Positions 1 to 8,936 of a stretch of 64,000 bases of DNA are shown one piece after another. The stretch spans positions 8,308,001 to 8,372,000 of the forward strand of contig NZ_CP032698.1 of the NCBI RefSeq assembly GCF_003627815.1, in the 5' to 3' direction. Under the pieces are notes generated by a model that was given only the letters and a program-made list of their open reading frames with translations, did not search any database and had not been told where the DNA came from. This DNA comes from Streptomyces hundungensis. GTDB lineage: Bacteria > Actinomycetota > Actinomycetes > Streptomycetales > Streptomycetaceae. The translations under genes were made by a program, and so were the position numbers. Every line of letters starts with the position of its first letter. The stretch's first letter is position 1.

Positions 1-1046
1 GCGGCGAGCGGGCGCGGGACGCGCAGCCCCGCGGAGAGCAGGGCGAGGCCCGAGGAGTAGATGTCGAGGACCGCGCCGCCGACCAGACCGAGGACGGCGA
101 CCACGGCGAACGGCACCAGGAACCAGGTCGGCAGGATCGTCGTGAGGGCGCCGATCGGATCGGCGGCGACGGCCTCGGAGAGTTGTTTGGAGGAGCCGGC
201 GAGCAGCAGGCCGAAGACCGTCAGCAGCAGGGGGGCGACGCTGGCGCCGAAGGTGGTCCAGCCGATCACGCCGGCCCCGGAGGAGGAGCGCGGCAGGTAA
301 CGGGAGTAGTCGGCAGCCGCGTTGACCCAGCCGAGGCCGAAGCCGGTCATCATGAAGACCAGCGCGCCGATGAAATCCTGGGTGGATCCGTCGGGGATCG
401 CGGTGACGGCGTCGGCGTGGACGTGGCCGGCAACGAGGGCGACATAGACGAGCGTCAGCACGCCGGTGACCACGGTGATGAGGGTCTGTAGGCGCATGAT
501 CAGGTCGAAGCCCATCACCCCGCCGACGACGGTGAGCACACCGACCAGGATCAGGGCGACGACCTTGGTGCCGGTGCCGCCGCCCCAGCCGAGCCGGTCG
601 AACACGGTGGCCGTGGCGAGTGAGGCGAGCGCGACGAGGACGGTCTCCCAGCCGACGGTGAGGATCCAGGAGAGCGCCGAGGGCAGCCGGTTGCCGCGCA
701 CGCCGTAGGCGGCGCGGCTGAGGACCATGGTCGGCGCCGAGCCGCGCTTGCCGGCGACCGCGACGAAGCCGCAGAGCAGGAAGGAGAAGACGATGCCGAT
801 CACGGAGGCGATCAGGGCCTGCGTGAAGGAGATGCCGAAGCCCAGGGCGAAGGCTCCATAACTGAGCCCGAACACCGAGACGTTCGCCCCGAACCAGGGC
901 CAGAACAGGGTGCGCGGACTGCCCTTGCGCTCGCTCTCGCTGATGACGTCGAGGCCGTGGGTCTCCACCTGGAACGGGCGGTCCTGCGGTGTGGGGCCGG
1001 TGCCGGCCGGCACCGGGGGCCTGTCGTGTGGGCCCGTCATCGTCAT
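1..1046 (-). CDS. NCS1-family purine/cytosine permease, 3' end outside window
   Basis: Membrane symporter of the NCS1 (nucleobase:cation symporter-1, cytosine permease-like) family, expected to bring purines, cytosine or related ring compounds across the cytoplasmic membrane. The visible 348 codons start at an ATG (complement of 1044-1046; a second in-frame ATG lies at 1038-1040) behind a purine-rich GGACAGGACAGGCGGA stretch. After a short hydrophilic N-terminus come the family signature region TLFWPWFGANVSVFGLSYGA and serial hydrophobic segments, with the typical GFGLGWVNAAADYSRYLPR motif around residue 240. The reading frame stays open to the window edge, so the C-terminal part (family length about 480 residues) lies outside. 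Substrate cannot be told from sequence alone. Confidence 0.88.
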   Translation of the reverse strand, partial: MTMTGPHDRPPVPAGTGPTPQDRPFQVETHGLDVISESERKGSPRTLFWPWFGANVSVFGLSYGAFALGFGISFTQALIASVIGIVFSFLLCGFVAVAGKRGSAPTMVLSRAAYGVRGNRLPSALSWILTVGWETVLVALASLATATVFDRLGWGGGTGTKVVALILVGVLTVVGGVMGFDLIMRLQTLITVVTGVLTLVYVALVAGHVHADAVTAIPDGSTQDFIGALVFMMTGFGLGWVNAAADYSRYLPRSSSGAGVIGWTTFGASVAPLLLTVFGLLLAGSSKQLSEAVAADPIGALTTILPTWFLVPFAVVAVLGLVGGAVLDIYSSGLALLSAGLRVPRPLA

Positions 1047-1596
1047 CGTCGTCCGCCTGTCCTGTCCGGGGTGAGTGCCGGGGTGCTCGTGGTTGCCCAG
1101 AACATGGCCCACTCCCAGCCGACCCGTTCCCCGGTGATCCCCTGTGAGAATCGCACGGCCCACGACGACAGGAGTGTCCCATGGGGCACAGGGTGACGGA
1201 AGGCGAACTGACGGACCCGGCGGCACGGGGAGCGCAGCCCGTGACGCGGTCTGCGGACACATCGTCTGCTTCGTGGCGGTTGGCAGGCTTTCCGGCACGC
1301 GGACTCGTCCTCATTGCAGGCTCAAGTCTGCGGCTGAACCTGGCCGCTACCGGCGAGGCCGTCGTCCGATTGAACGCGTCGACCGGCGCACCAGGACCCC
1401 GGGAACCAGCCCTTCTATGCGACTTCTGCGGACCAGCCTGACTTCGCCGAGCTTATTTGCAGCGCGGACCAGGACTGCCCGTCCCCTGGTTCCACGTCGG
1501 GAAGCACCTGGTCCACGCGAAACCCGGGGCTTTCATCCAGCCGCACCGCGTTGCCGTTGTGGGCGATGCCCCCAACTCTGCTTGCTCCGGGCCCAG
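1047..1596. other. No recognisable gene
   Basis: About 550 bases upstream of the permease. Several open frames exist but none has a recognisable domain or a convincing start. I see no gene here. Part of it is presumably the permease promoter region. Confidence 0.5.
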
Positions 1597-1815
1597 TTAT
1601 GACGCATGCCCCACGAGCCGGCCGTCCGGACCGACGCTCGTCCAGGTCCGGCGCCCCAACTCCACCACGTAGGCGGCGAGTTGCGGATCATCCAACGGCC
1701 ACGTGAACCCGGGACCAGCCCACGTCAACGGCTCGGCAGGCCCGGATATGCACGGCAGGATCACACCAGCGTGGGCAAGGGCGAACGCGCGGAGCTTAAC
1801 CACAACGCCAACCAC
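1597..1815 (-). pseudogene. Possible C-terminal gene fragment, unrecognised
   Basis: An open frame with Streptomyces-like codon choice ends in a hydrophilic tail (ELGRRTWTSVGPDGRLVGHA). It reads like the last 60 or so residues of a protein, but the upstream sequence in this frame runs into a stop and no start or ribosome-binding site is convincing. It could be a chance frame. Confidence 0.25.
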
Positions 1816-1994
1816 AGTTCGGCTCCCATTCCCCGGACTCGACGGTCACTTGGGGGGCAACGGTTCGCGGCTGACTCCGCGACTGCCACCGCCTTGGGAT
1901 GCAGTGGATCACCCACCTCCTGACAATGGATCCCAGCGGGCACGACGGAGCCGACCTCTGGCAGTGAGGGCAGTAATTGGGCGGTTGACGCAGG

Positions 1995-2190
1995 TCACGA
2001 CTGGGTGGGGATGCGGGTCCGGAGGAGTTCGAACGAGGCCCGGCCGTACAGAGCCCGCTTGAGTGTCTTCACCCGGTTCACGCGCTCCTCGATGACTCCG
2101 GAGCTCGGGGGCAAGGTCAGGCCGGCGGTCACCGCGTCGACGTCCTGGCGGAGGAAGCCGGCGAAGCCTCCCATGGGCTTCGGCGCGTCC
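1995..2190 (-). pseudogene. ISL3-family transposase, C-terminal fragment
   Basis: About 65 codons match the C-terminus of ISL3-family transposases: an AGLTLPPSSGVIEERVNRVK segment followed by TLKRALYGRASFELLRTR and a stop at 1995-1997. In intact proteins this region holds the end of the DDE domain, and the glutamate of VIEERVNR is in the usual place of the last acidic residue. Everything upstream (the zinc finger and the first catalytic aspartates) is gone. It is a dead remnant. Confidence 0.7.
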
Positions 2191-2336
2191 TACTCTGCAT
2201 GCCGGATGCACTCCATCAGCGGGTATCAGCGCTGGTGGCGGACCATGTCGGCGAAGGCGAAGGCGGGGCGGCGGCGTGCTCCAAGCGCTCGTCGATGTCC
2301 AGCAGCTGGCGCTGCGGCAGCACCGACCGGGACATC

Positions 2337-2472
2337 CTGTCGTCACTGCGTAGGACCAGCCGGGGAAGCTGCGATCGCCCTTGTTCCAGCGGAACCCGCG
2401 GACAGGCGGGACGGTCTCGAACCGAACGTTTCCACCCGGCACCCAATGCGACACGGCAACGTCGCCCACCAT
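2337..2472 (-). pseudogene. TnsA-like endonuclease remnant
   Basis: A short stretch on the minus strand contains RGFRWNKGDRSFPGWSYAVT, which resembles the N-terminal motif of TnsA-like heteromeric transposase endonucleases common in Streptomyces (FRW, then PGW, then ATTG). The frame then shifts and homology is lost. Identification rests on this motif only, so it is tentative. Confidence 0.35.
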
Positions 2473-2692
2473 CGAGGAAGTCCAGGGCAGGGGCGCTGAG
2501 CAGGGGATCGCCGTACGCGTGAACCGATTCCGCCACCGTCTCCCCAGACAGCCGCACCTAAACGATCACTCAGCCTTCGGTGACACAACAGCGGCCACCA
2601 GACTTCGGTGACAACGCTCAGCCTTCGCTGCGACGGAAAGTGTCCTTTGGCAGGTGATCTTGACCGGCGAGTGGAGGCGGTGGGCGGTCGCA

Positions 2693-3115
2693 TTAGGAAC
2701 GTCGGCGGGGGCGGACGGGCGTGCTGTCGATGGCGGCGGCTATCTTCGCGACATAGGCCAGCGCCGGTTGCGCGGCGCCTGGGGCTTCCTGGTCGGTCCA
2801 GCGGCGGAAGTAGGCGCGCACGTGCCTGGTGAGTTCGTCGGGCCAGGAATTTCCCGTCGGGCGCAGGGTGATGACCCGCCCCTCGCCGACGAGGTGAAGC
2901 TCCAGCGGGCGCGCCGACGAGTCGAAGGCGGCCACGATGTCGTCGATGAAGTCCGGTTCGGTCAGTTCCTGGAGTTCGTCGTCGTCGGCGCACGGCATCA
3001 CCCAGCCGTCGTCGTCGACGAGCAGGCAAGGAAACGTCACAGGACTGACGTGCTCGCTCCGCGGACGTCGGCGTCGAAGCACGTCGCGCGGCAGACAAAG
3101 ACGATGGATCGGCAT
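2693..3115 (-). CDS. Hypothetical protein
   Basis: A 140-residue soluble protein that I cannot assign. The centre is acidic (ADDDELQELTEPDFIDDIVA) and the C-terminal half contains LHLVGEGRVITLRPTGNSWP followed by a predicted helix (PDELTRHVRAYFRRW), ending in a basic tail. The ATG at 3113-3115 was chosen; a GTG at 3038-3040 (before TFPCLLVDDDGW) would give a 115-residue product and is equally possible. No neighbour suggests a role. Confidence 0.55.
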   Translation of the reverse strand: MPIHRLCLPRDVLRRRRPRSEHVSPVTFPCLLVDDDGWVMPCADDDELQELTEPDFIDDIVAAFDSSARPLELHLVGEGRVITLRPTGNSWPDELTRHVRAYFRRWTDQEAPGAAQPALAYVAKIAAAIDSTPVRPRRRS

Positions 3116-3289
3116 GGGCCGATCATGGCGCACCACGGCCTGGCCCGTTCGACCGGCGGTCAAGGTCAGGTGGCAATCTCTCAAGATCGCCTGTCAGAGG
3201 ACAATCAGCGTTGACCGTCCCGATATATGCCCGCCGAAGATCCTCGGCGCTCAGTGTCACACGGCGAAGGTTTCGACACCTCTACGTAG

Positions 3290-3637
3290 GTGAGAGGGGT
3301 TTTCCATCCGAGGCCCCGTGATTCTGCCGAGGAGCACCGCCATGAGGCCAACACTGCCGGGCTGCCCTATCTGAACCGGTACTTGGAGCTCGGCCTCGTC
3401 CCGCACCACACGGTCCGAGGCGCGACAGCGGACCTGGCTGCAACCGTCGGCCGTCTTCATGAACTCACCGCCAGCGGGAACTTCGGCTTCTTCATCGAGA
3501 TCGCCCACTTCATGGGTGATCTGCCGCTCCCTGAGCCTGGCTCTCCGACCCGATGGCTCGACGGCGAAGCCCGCGTCCGTGAGCAGTGGCAGGCGCTGGT
3601 GACCGCCCGCCGCGTGCACCTCAACCTCTCGTCGTAA
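3290..3637 (+). CDS. Hypothetical protein, probably a C-terminal remnant
   Basis: Open frame from a GTG. The first 20 residues look like non-coding sequence, while the part from NTAGLPYLNRYLELGLVPHH to the stop looks like ordinary protein with a helix (ATVGRLHELTASGNFGFFIE). There is no good ribosome-binding site and the nearby ATG is out of frame, so this may be the surviving 3' part of a longer gene. Not recognised. Confidence 0.4.
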   Translation: MRGVFHPRPRDSAEEHRHEANTAGLPYLNRYLELGLVPHHTVRGATADLAATVGRLHELTASGNFGFFIEIAHFMGDLPLPEPGSPTRWLDGEARVREQWQALVTARRVHLNLSS

Positions 3638-3770
3638 CCGACCGGGACCTCAGTCCGCGATTCACGGACAGAGCCCGGACAGCCGTTCCCCTGGACGTTC
3701 GGTCTTGTGGCTGCTGTGGCTGAGCAGTCCACTTCGCGGGTGAGTGGTGGGGTTGGCGGGGATGAGCGGT

Positions 3771-5015
3771 TCAGCGGGCGGGGTTCAGCGTCCGAGAGTG
3801 ATACCAGACGGCGTGGAAGGCCGCGAAGTAGGGCGAGCCGTGTTCAACGCGGCCGAGGTCGCGTAGTACCTGGTCGCCGCGGGGGTCGTCGCGCACGAAC
3901 AGGGGGATGGCTGCCGCGACCCGTACGCCCTCGTCCTCGTCGTTCAGGCATGCGGCAAGTGCGTCCGAGGGAGCGGACAGGCCCTTGGGGGCCGCGCCAA
4001 TTACCCGGCACGCCGCTGCGCGTACCCGGACATCTGCGTCCTGAGTGCACGCCATGACGGTGGCCAGCGCCTTGGGGTCGCCCTTCGTGACGGCGAAGTG
4101 GAGGCCGGAGAGCGCCCAGTGGCGGACCTCCGGATCGTGGTGCCGGGTGAGCGTCGGCAGTGGCTGCTCGGCTCGGGGGTCCATGGCTTCGGCCAGGCCG
4201 GCGGCGAGTGCCCGCATCACTCGAGGGTCTTCCTCGCGTGCTGCCCAGGGGAGGAAGAGGTCGACGAGCGGCTTGTCGAAGGGACTCTCGTCGCTGTCGT
4301 CGAAGAGGTTGATGAGACGGAGCGCCTCGGCACCGCAATATCGCTCCAACGGGTCCGAACGGTCACAGAGAGCGGCGGCCTGCGCCCAGACGGCGGGAGC
4401 AGGGCGGCCTTGGAGCACCATCGTGGTCGCCGCCCACACCGGCTGGCCAACATCCGGCTCGGCCAGAGCGCGACCCATCAACTCCTCGAAGGGTGGCGTG
4501 ATCCCGTACTCGGGTTCCAGCTCGGTGAGAATCGCGGTGTGTCCGTTGCGGACCGTCAGACCACCAAGTGACAGCTCCTCACAGGCATTCCCCCATCCGT
4601 CGATGGTCGCCCTGCGCACCACCGGCTCCGACGAGCCGCTCCTGCGGCGCAGCTCGGCTTCAGCACCCGCAAGATGCCAGTACCGTGCCAGCTCCAGGGC
4701 GGTACGCCCCTCTGCGTCCCTGTGCCGCAGGTCCGCCCCACCGCTGACGAGCACCGACGTGATCTCGCAGGCACCACAGTCGACCGCGCGCAGCAAAGGC
4801 GAACGACCATCGGCGTCGACGCAGTTCAGCTGAACCGGTCGGTCCGCCATCCTCAGCTCCTCGATCACTGGTAGATCGAAGGCCTCCACGGCCAGACAGA
4901 GCGCCGGAGTGCCGTGCTCGTCGACAGCGTCGGGGTCGGCACCTGCCGCCAGCAACGCCTTCACCGCCTTGACGTCCCCGCTCCTGACCGCAGCTATGAG
5001 CGGATCCTCACCCAT
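3771..5015 (-). CDS. Ankyrin-repeat / HEAT-repeat protein
   Basis: A 414-residue cytoplasmic scaffold-type protein. Residues 1-125 are three to four ankyrin repeats (DPLIAAVRSGDVKAVKALLA, then the GADPDAVDEHG, DADGRSPLLRAVDCG and DAEGRTALELAR turns). The second half is built of HEAT-like repeats, with segments such as DPEVRHWALSGLHFA, DADVRVRAAACRVIGAA and DEGVRVAAAIPLF. Such proteins bind other proteins rather than catalyse reactions. The start is the ATG before GEDPLIAAVR, which is the natural start of the first ankyrin repeat. The gene stands alone. Nothing suggests decay. Confidence 0.82.
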   Translation of the reverse strand: MGEDPLIAAVRSGDVKAVKALLAAGADPDAVDEHGTPALCLAVEAFDLPVIEELRMADRPVQLNCVDADGRSPLLRAVDCGACEITSVLVSGGADLRHRDAEGRTALELARYWHLAGAEAELRRRSGSSEPVVRRATIDGWGNACEELSLGGLTVRNGHTAILTELEPEYGITPPFEELMGRALAEPDVGQPVWAATTMVLQGRPAPAVWAQAAALCDRSDPLERYCGAEALRLINLFDDSDESPFDKPLVDLFLPWAAREEDPRVMRALAAGLAEAMDPRAEQPLPTLTRHHDPEVRHWALSGLHFAVTKGDPKALATVMACTQDADVRVRAAACRVIGAAPKGLSAPSDALAACLNDEDEGVRVAAAIPLFVRDDPRGDQVLRDLGRVEHGSPYFAAFHAVWYHSRTLNPAR

Positions 5016-5307
5016 GTATCCCTACTCACCTTCCATCGCGCCTCGCACCATCACAGCCGCGAAGCCGGTGGCGGCGCGCCCTTTCAGACCAGACCAAAGT
5101 GTCCCATCTGTCGAGATCCGCCAGTGAGGCGCTCGGTCATATGTGGCTGCTGCTGAGGGAGGGGGGCGTGCCACTACGCGGGGGCGTTGGACGAGTGGGG
5201 AGTCCGGGTGTGAGTAGTTGCGGTACAGGAAGTGACGTTGAGATCTAGCGAAGGCCTCCGCGCCGCGCCCGGCCTGGGCCGCCTGCGCGGGGGCTGGAAT
5301 TAATCCC
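5016..5307. other. No recognisable gene
   Basis: Nearly 300 bases between two minus-strand coding relics. No gene, repeat or terminator is evident. Confidence 0.5.
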
Positions 5308-5551
5308 TCAGCGGGAGGGGCGGGCCTCGGGCTTGGCGACGGTGAACGAATTCCGCTCGTTGAAGGCTTCGACCGCCGCCGTCGCGGCAGCGTCGTCGGC
5401 CATCGTGACGTAACCGCCCCCTGGGGGCCTGCCCGTCTCCGGTTCTATAATCAAGACGACGTCCACAACGGGCCGAACTCGCTGAAGATGGAGCGCAGTT
5501 CGTCTCCGTTGTCGTCGTAACGCGCAGCTTGCCTTCATACAGTTTCGACAC
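5308..5551 (-). pseudogene. RRM-type RNA-binding protein, frameshifted
   Basis: A single RNA-recognition-motif protein spread over three frames. It begins MSKLYEGKLR (the RNP2 strand), continues one frame over as YDDNGDELRSIFSEFGP, then shifts again into VVDVVLIIEPETGRPPGGGY followed by VTMADDAAATAAVEAFNE (RNP1 and the last helix). Read together this is a complete RRM of about 80 residues, as in short bacterial RRM proteins that bind single-stranded RNA. At least two frameshifts separate the pieces, so no functional protein is expected unless there are sequencing errors. The usual RGFGFV aromatic pattern of RNP1 is also altered to PGGGYV. Confidence 0.7.
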
Positions 5552-5560
5552 GTCTGCCTG

Positions 5561-5923
5561 TCACTTGCTGTCCGGGGCGATCAGCTCGACCGCCCCGTAG
5601 CAGCCAGTGCAGCGCGGTGAGACGCGCCACCACTCGTTCTCGGCCACCAACGAGACACGCCCTGTCACTCGGGAGCGGGACCCTGCACGACAAACTGCCG
5701 GGCGCGGAGCCGGAGAGACGGTCACGAACTCCGAGATCGCGTCGAGGCCGATGAGGACCTTGCCGTGGGCCGTTGTCCAGATCGCGTCCGGGTGGAAGGC
5801 CCTGAGGAACTCCTCGGGGTCCTTGTTCTGATGAGAGTGCTTGACGGTGGCGACGAGCTGGCTGGTCGCTTCGATGTCTGCCGCGTGGGATGTGGATTCC
5901 GCGGTCATGTGGAATACCGTCAC
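5561..5923 (-). CDS. SnoaL/SgcJ-EcaC-like small protein, altered C-terminus
   Basis: A 120-residue protein whose first half matches the SgcJ/EcaC (SnoaL-like, NTF2-fold) family: an N-terminal helix (ADIEATSQLVATVKHSHQNK), then DPEEFLRAFHPDAIWTTAHG and KVLIGLDAISEFV. Family members are cone-shaped small proteins, often accessory enzymes of unclear substrate. The expected beta-sheet half is replaced by a sequence rich in Arg and Pro, followed by RVSLVAENEWWRVSPR, so an internal deletion or frameshift has probably occurred. It lies just upstream of the broken RRM gene on the same strand. Confidence 0.5.
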   Translation of the reverse strand: MTVFHMTAESTSHAADIEATSQLVATVKHSHQNKDPEEFLRAFHPDAIWTTAHGKVLIGLDAISEFVTVSPAPRPAVCRAGSRSRVTGRVSLVAENEWWRVSPRCTGCYGAVELIAPDSK

Positions 5924-6073
5924 ACCTCAAGCGTGATTGAGGTCAAGCGTGTGATCGCATGGCGATGTGACGGTGGCCGGACGCCGCCGCGGCTCTGGCA
6001 AAAGCTGCCCGGAAAGTCTCGCCCAAGAACACGGCCTGGATTCGAAGCAGTCACATGATCGCCCGGACAAGTC

Positions 6074-6238
6074 CTAGCTGAGGCCGAGTTTGGCTAGCGC
6101 GTTGGGCCAGTCGGTGGCGATCGCGTTCTGCGCCGCCGACTGTGTCTTGCCGAAGCAGATGGCGGTGTGCAGCTTCGATTCGACCGCGTCCTTGGGGTTA
6201 TTGGCTCCGGCGCCGGGTTTGTGGCCGGGGAGGGTGGT
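6074..6238 (-). pseudogene. C-terminal remnant of a secreted protein, possibly HNH-type
   Basis: About 50 codons (LPGHKPGAGANNPKDAVESK, then LHTAICFGKTQSAAQNAIAT, DWPNALAKLGL, stop) resemble the extreme C-terminus of a family of actinobacterial secreted proteins, where a GAxxKDxVExxLHxxVC motif precedes IATDW. A stop lies directly upstream in frame (6239-6241), so the N-terminal part is lost. The link to HNH-type proteins is from memory of the motif and is weak. Confidence 0.4.
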
Positions 6239-6599
6239 TCAACCCAGAGGTCGCGTGGGTCGTTGGGGTCGTGTTCGCGGGCCAGGCACAGGCCCTGGTG
6301 CAGACAACATCAGCAGGTTCCTGGCGGACTGGATGTCGGCGTACGGACTTGCCTCCTCGGCCGGTACGAGCGAACGTCCTCGGCTGTTGGCCGCCACACG
6401 GCCGGGGTCGGCCGATAGCCAGCCGGCCTCAGAACAGGGCGGTCCAGGAAGGGGCGTAGCCCCATAGGGCTGCGACGACCGCCCGTCGGCACACGCGCTG
6501 GACCGCGGGCGCGAAGGAACCGGCTTGCCAGACGGACGGGAGCCGCGGTCGAATCGGGTCGCCCGTGCATCTGCGGCCCGGGCAGGGAGGGATCGGTTC

Positions 6600-7475
6600 A
6601 TGAACGGGACGACAGCGCTGGACAACGTGCTGCGGCAGGCACACGTGGTTCGGGTCAGCTTGGTGAACGGGGTCGGGGCATCCGGAGAGATCCGGGTGGA
6701 CCTCTCCGATCCGGCGGAGTCGGCCAGGCTAAGGACGGCCCTGGCCGTGGAGTCGCTGCCCGGGTTCCACTGCATGTGCCTCGGGGACGTCCGCTTCGAG
6801 GTGTTCGACCGGTCCGGTGGGCGGCTCGCAGTCGTCGTCCTGCACCATGGGGCGACACTGCGGTGGGGGCAGTGGGAGAGCGACGCCGTCCTCGCCGACG
6901 GCCGCTTGCTCCTGGCCTGGCTGAACGGGCACGGCATGCCCGGCCCCATGCAGCAGTTCGAGGCCGACCGGCTACGGGCGCAGCAAGAGACCGAAGAGGA
7001 GCGCAACTGGCTGGCTGCGATGCCCGCCGGGCTGGAAGGGCTCGCCGACCGGATCCTCGACCTCTCCCGCACCGGCGGCAATCCCTCACCCGAATTGCTC
7101 GCGGAGCTCACCGATCAACTGCACCTAATGTTCCCCGACCTGGTAGAGCGAGTGCTGGCCCTGCTCAACTGGTACGGATCCGGTAGCGGCCGCTGCTCCG
7201 GATACCCCGTCCACGAGGGCGTGCCCGGCGAGCTGCTCGGCAGGGTGCCGATCGCCGACCTGCTCGCCGCCCTGGCCGACCCGCGGGCCGAGGAGCGGCA
7301 CGACGCCGGGGCCGTGCGCCATCTGCTGGGCTGCAAGACCCGCCCGCGCCAGAAGCGGGACATCGCCCGCCTGCCCGAACCGCTCCGCGCCCGGCTGCTG
7401 GCACAGGCCTACCGCTCCGGAGACTCCCACAACCAGGGCCGCGCCGAACGCTGGTTGGCACCCCCGCGGGTCTGA
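6600..7475 (+). CDS. Hypothetical protein
   Basis: A 291-residue soluble protein with no domain I recognise. The ATG at 6600 is preceded by a clear GGGAGGG ribosome-binding site, which decides against the upstream in-frame ATG at 6525. The N-terminal half is beta-rich (RFEVFDRSGGRLAVVVLHHG); the centre is a charged helix (QQFEADRLRAQQETEEERNW); the C-terminal half is helical and leucine-rich and ends in a basic segment. Codon use is normal and the frame intact, so it is probably expressed. It stands between two decayed regions. Confidence 0.7.
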   Translation: MNGTTALDNVLRQAHVVRVSLVNGVGASGEIRVDLSDPAESARLRTALAVESLPGFHCMCLGDVRFEVFDRSGGRLAVVVLHHGATLRWGQWESDAVLADGRLLLAWLNGHGMPGPMQQFEADRLRAQQETEEERNWLAAMPAGLEGLADRILDLSRTGGNPSPELLAELTDQLHLMFPDLVERVLALLNWYGSGSGRCSGYPVHEGVPGELLGRVPIADLLAALADPRAEERHDAGAVRHLLGCKTRPRQKRDIARLPEPLRARLLAQAYRSGDSHNQGRAERWLAPPRV

Positions 7476-7539
7476 GAAGTCGGGCGCCCCTGGCTCCCAG
7501 CATGCGCAGGGTCACCTTCAGGAGGGGGACGCGGCGCTG

Positions 7540-7880
7540 TACCTCACTGGCCGGTTCGGGTGTACGCCGACACTGAGGGCCGACTGCGGTGGTCCATCGT
7601 TCGCCCAGCGCGGTCAGGGCGCGCTGGGCGGTGTGCTGCCAGTCGGTGGGGCTCCAGCGGTGGTCGGTGGGATCGTCGGCGGTACGGATGGTGGAGCCGA
7701 CCACACCGTGCAGTTGGAACGGCCACAGGGCGAACGGGTCCTGCTGGACGAAGGGGCGCTCGACCAGGCGCAGTTCCGGTCCTTCGCGGGTCAGGCCGGC
7801 GGCGCGGGTGGCGAGCGTGACGTCGAAGGCGTCCAGCAGACTGACCGAGCGCAGGACATGGCGTTGACCTCGACGCTGTC
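7540..7880 (-). pseudogene. Gene fragment, unrecognised
   Basis: On the minus strand an open stretch with good coding character reads SVSLLDAFDVTLATRAAGLT, then LVERPFVQQDPFALWPFQLH and TDWQHTAQRALTALGERWTT. A stop precedes it in frame and no start codon fits, and its 3' end runs into the antisense of the neighbouring gene. It looks like an internal piece of a protein cut at both ends. Family unknown. Confidence 0.35.
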
Positions 7881-8056
7881 ATTGCCGGCCTCCCATTTCC
7901 CTGGAACTCCGGTGCCGCGGAGGGACATGTCAACCGGATCAAAATGCTCAAACGCCAGATGTTCGGCCCGCCGGCTTCGCCCTACTGCGGAAGAGGGTTC
8001 TTCTGGCCAGCTGACCACAGTCGCCCATAGGCTGACGGGGACGAGAGAAGAGCGCC

Positions 8057-8659
8057 ATGGATCCCCGCATACCCCGCCTGCGTCGCAGGCTGGCTGCGAT
8101 CCCTTTCCAGCCGTTGCGCAGCCACTCCTTCGGGGAAGAACAACACAAGTTCTCACTCGGCCCAAAACTATGGGCAGCGGGCATCGCTGCGTTTGAGGCC
8201 GAGCACCGCATCACCCTTCCCGACGCCTTTGGACAGTTCCTCACGCACATCGGCGGCTCAGGCGCGGGCCCGTTCTACGGCATCATGCCCCTGAAGCGGT
8301 GCTCTCTGCTGGTCATGGACCCGCGCGGAGAACCAGGAAAGCCCCGAGGCTTCAGCAATGCTCGCCCTGCGGAAAACGAGCGCGACCTTTTCCTCCACAT
8401 CATCGAGATGGGCTGCACCGATGTATGCGTTCTCGCGGTGACCGGCCCACTCACCGGCCGTGTCCTCATGGGCAACAGCGACGGATATTGGGGCCCCAAC
8501 GTCTCCTCCGTGACGGATCGCCGCGTACAGCGCGACCCTGGACTGCGCGACACCCAAGAGACCCCAGCGCGAGAAACACACCTCGCCGTCCCACCGCAAG
8601 CCTTCAGCCGACTCCAAAACAAAGGCTCTGGTCCGCTTCTTGTGGAGCGGTTGCACTGA
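8057..8659 (+). CDS. SMI1/KNR4-family protein, divergent C-terminus
   Basis: A 200-residue protein of the SMI1/KNR4 superfamily, whose bacterial members are often immunity proteins that bind and block polymorphic toxins. The core is clear: FEAEHRITLPDAFGQFLTHI (approach helix), GGSGAGPFYGIMPL, then VCVLAVTGPLTGRVLMGNSD followed by GYWGP. After GYWGPNVSSVTD, where the family normally ends with an aromatic helix, the sequence turns into a Gln/Arg/Pro-rich tail, suggesting the original C-terminus was lost. The start ATG has an upstream GAGAGAAGAG stretch. No toxin gene is adjacent, so it is an orphan. Confidence 0.72.
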   Translation: MDPRIPRLRRRLAAIPFQPLRSHSFGEEQHKFSLGPKLWAAGIAAFEAEHRITLPDAFGQFLTHIGGSGAGPFYGIMPLKRCSLLVMDPRGEPGKPRGFSNARPAENERDLFLHIIEMGCTDVCVLAVTGPLTGRVLMGNSDGYWGPNVSSVTDRRVQRDPGLRDTQETPARETHLAVPPQAFSRLQNKGSGPLLVERLH

Positions 8660-8660
8660 G

Positions 8661-8790
8661 TCAGATGTTCGGAGCCATGCGATGGCGGTTCGGGTGGGCA
8701 CGAAGTCGAGGCGAGGTAAGTTCCAAGGCCCGGTTGTCACGGCCGGCGCTCATGTGGTTGAGCCAGCGCTTGTCTTCGCCTGGGGGTGTC
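8661..8790 (-). other. Short coding-like tail, possibly from an SMI1-type gene
   Basis: On the minus strand a third frame reads KRWLNHMSAGRDNRALELTS, then PRLRAHPNRHRMAPN and a stop at 8661-8663. It has the look of the C-terminal tail missing from the SMI1 protein on the other strand just to the left. This resemblance is a pattern judgement only. Confidence 0.2.
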
Positions 8791-8936
8791 CGACGGGGCC
8801 GGTGCGGGACATCCTCCGGCTCGGTGTGGCGCGTTCACTTGCTGTGGGCGGTCCGTGTCCAGGGGCGTCGGCGGCAATGGGGGGCCCGGGTCGGTCACGT
8901 ACGGGGGTGTCGGCGGCCATGGGGAGTGCGAGACGG

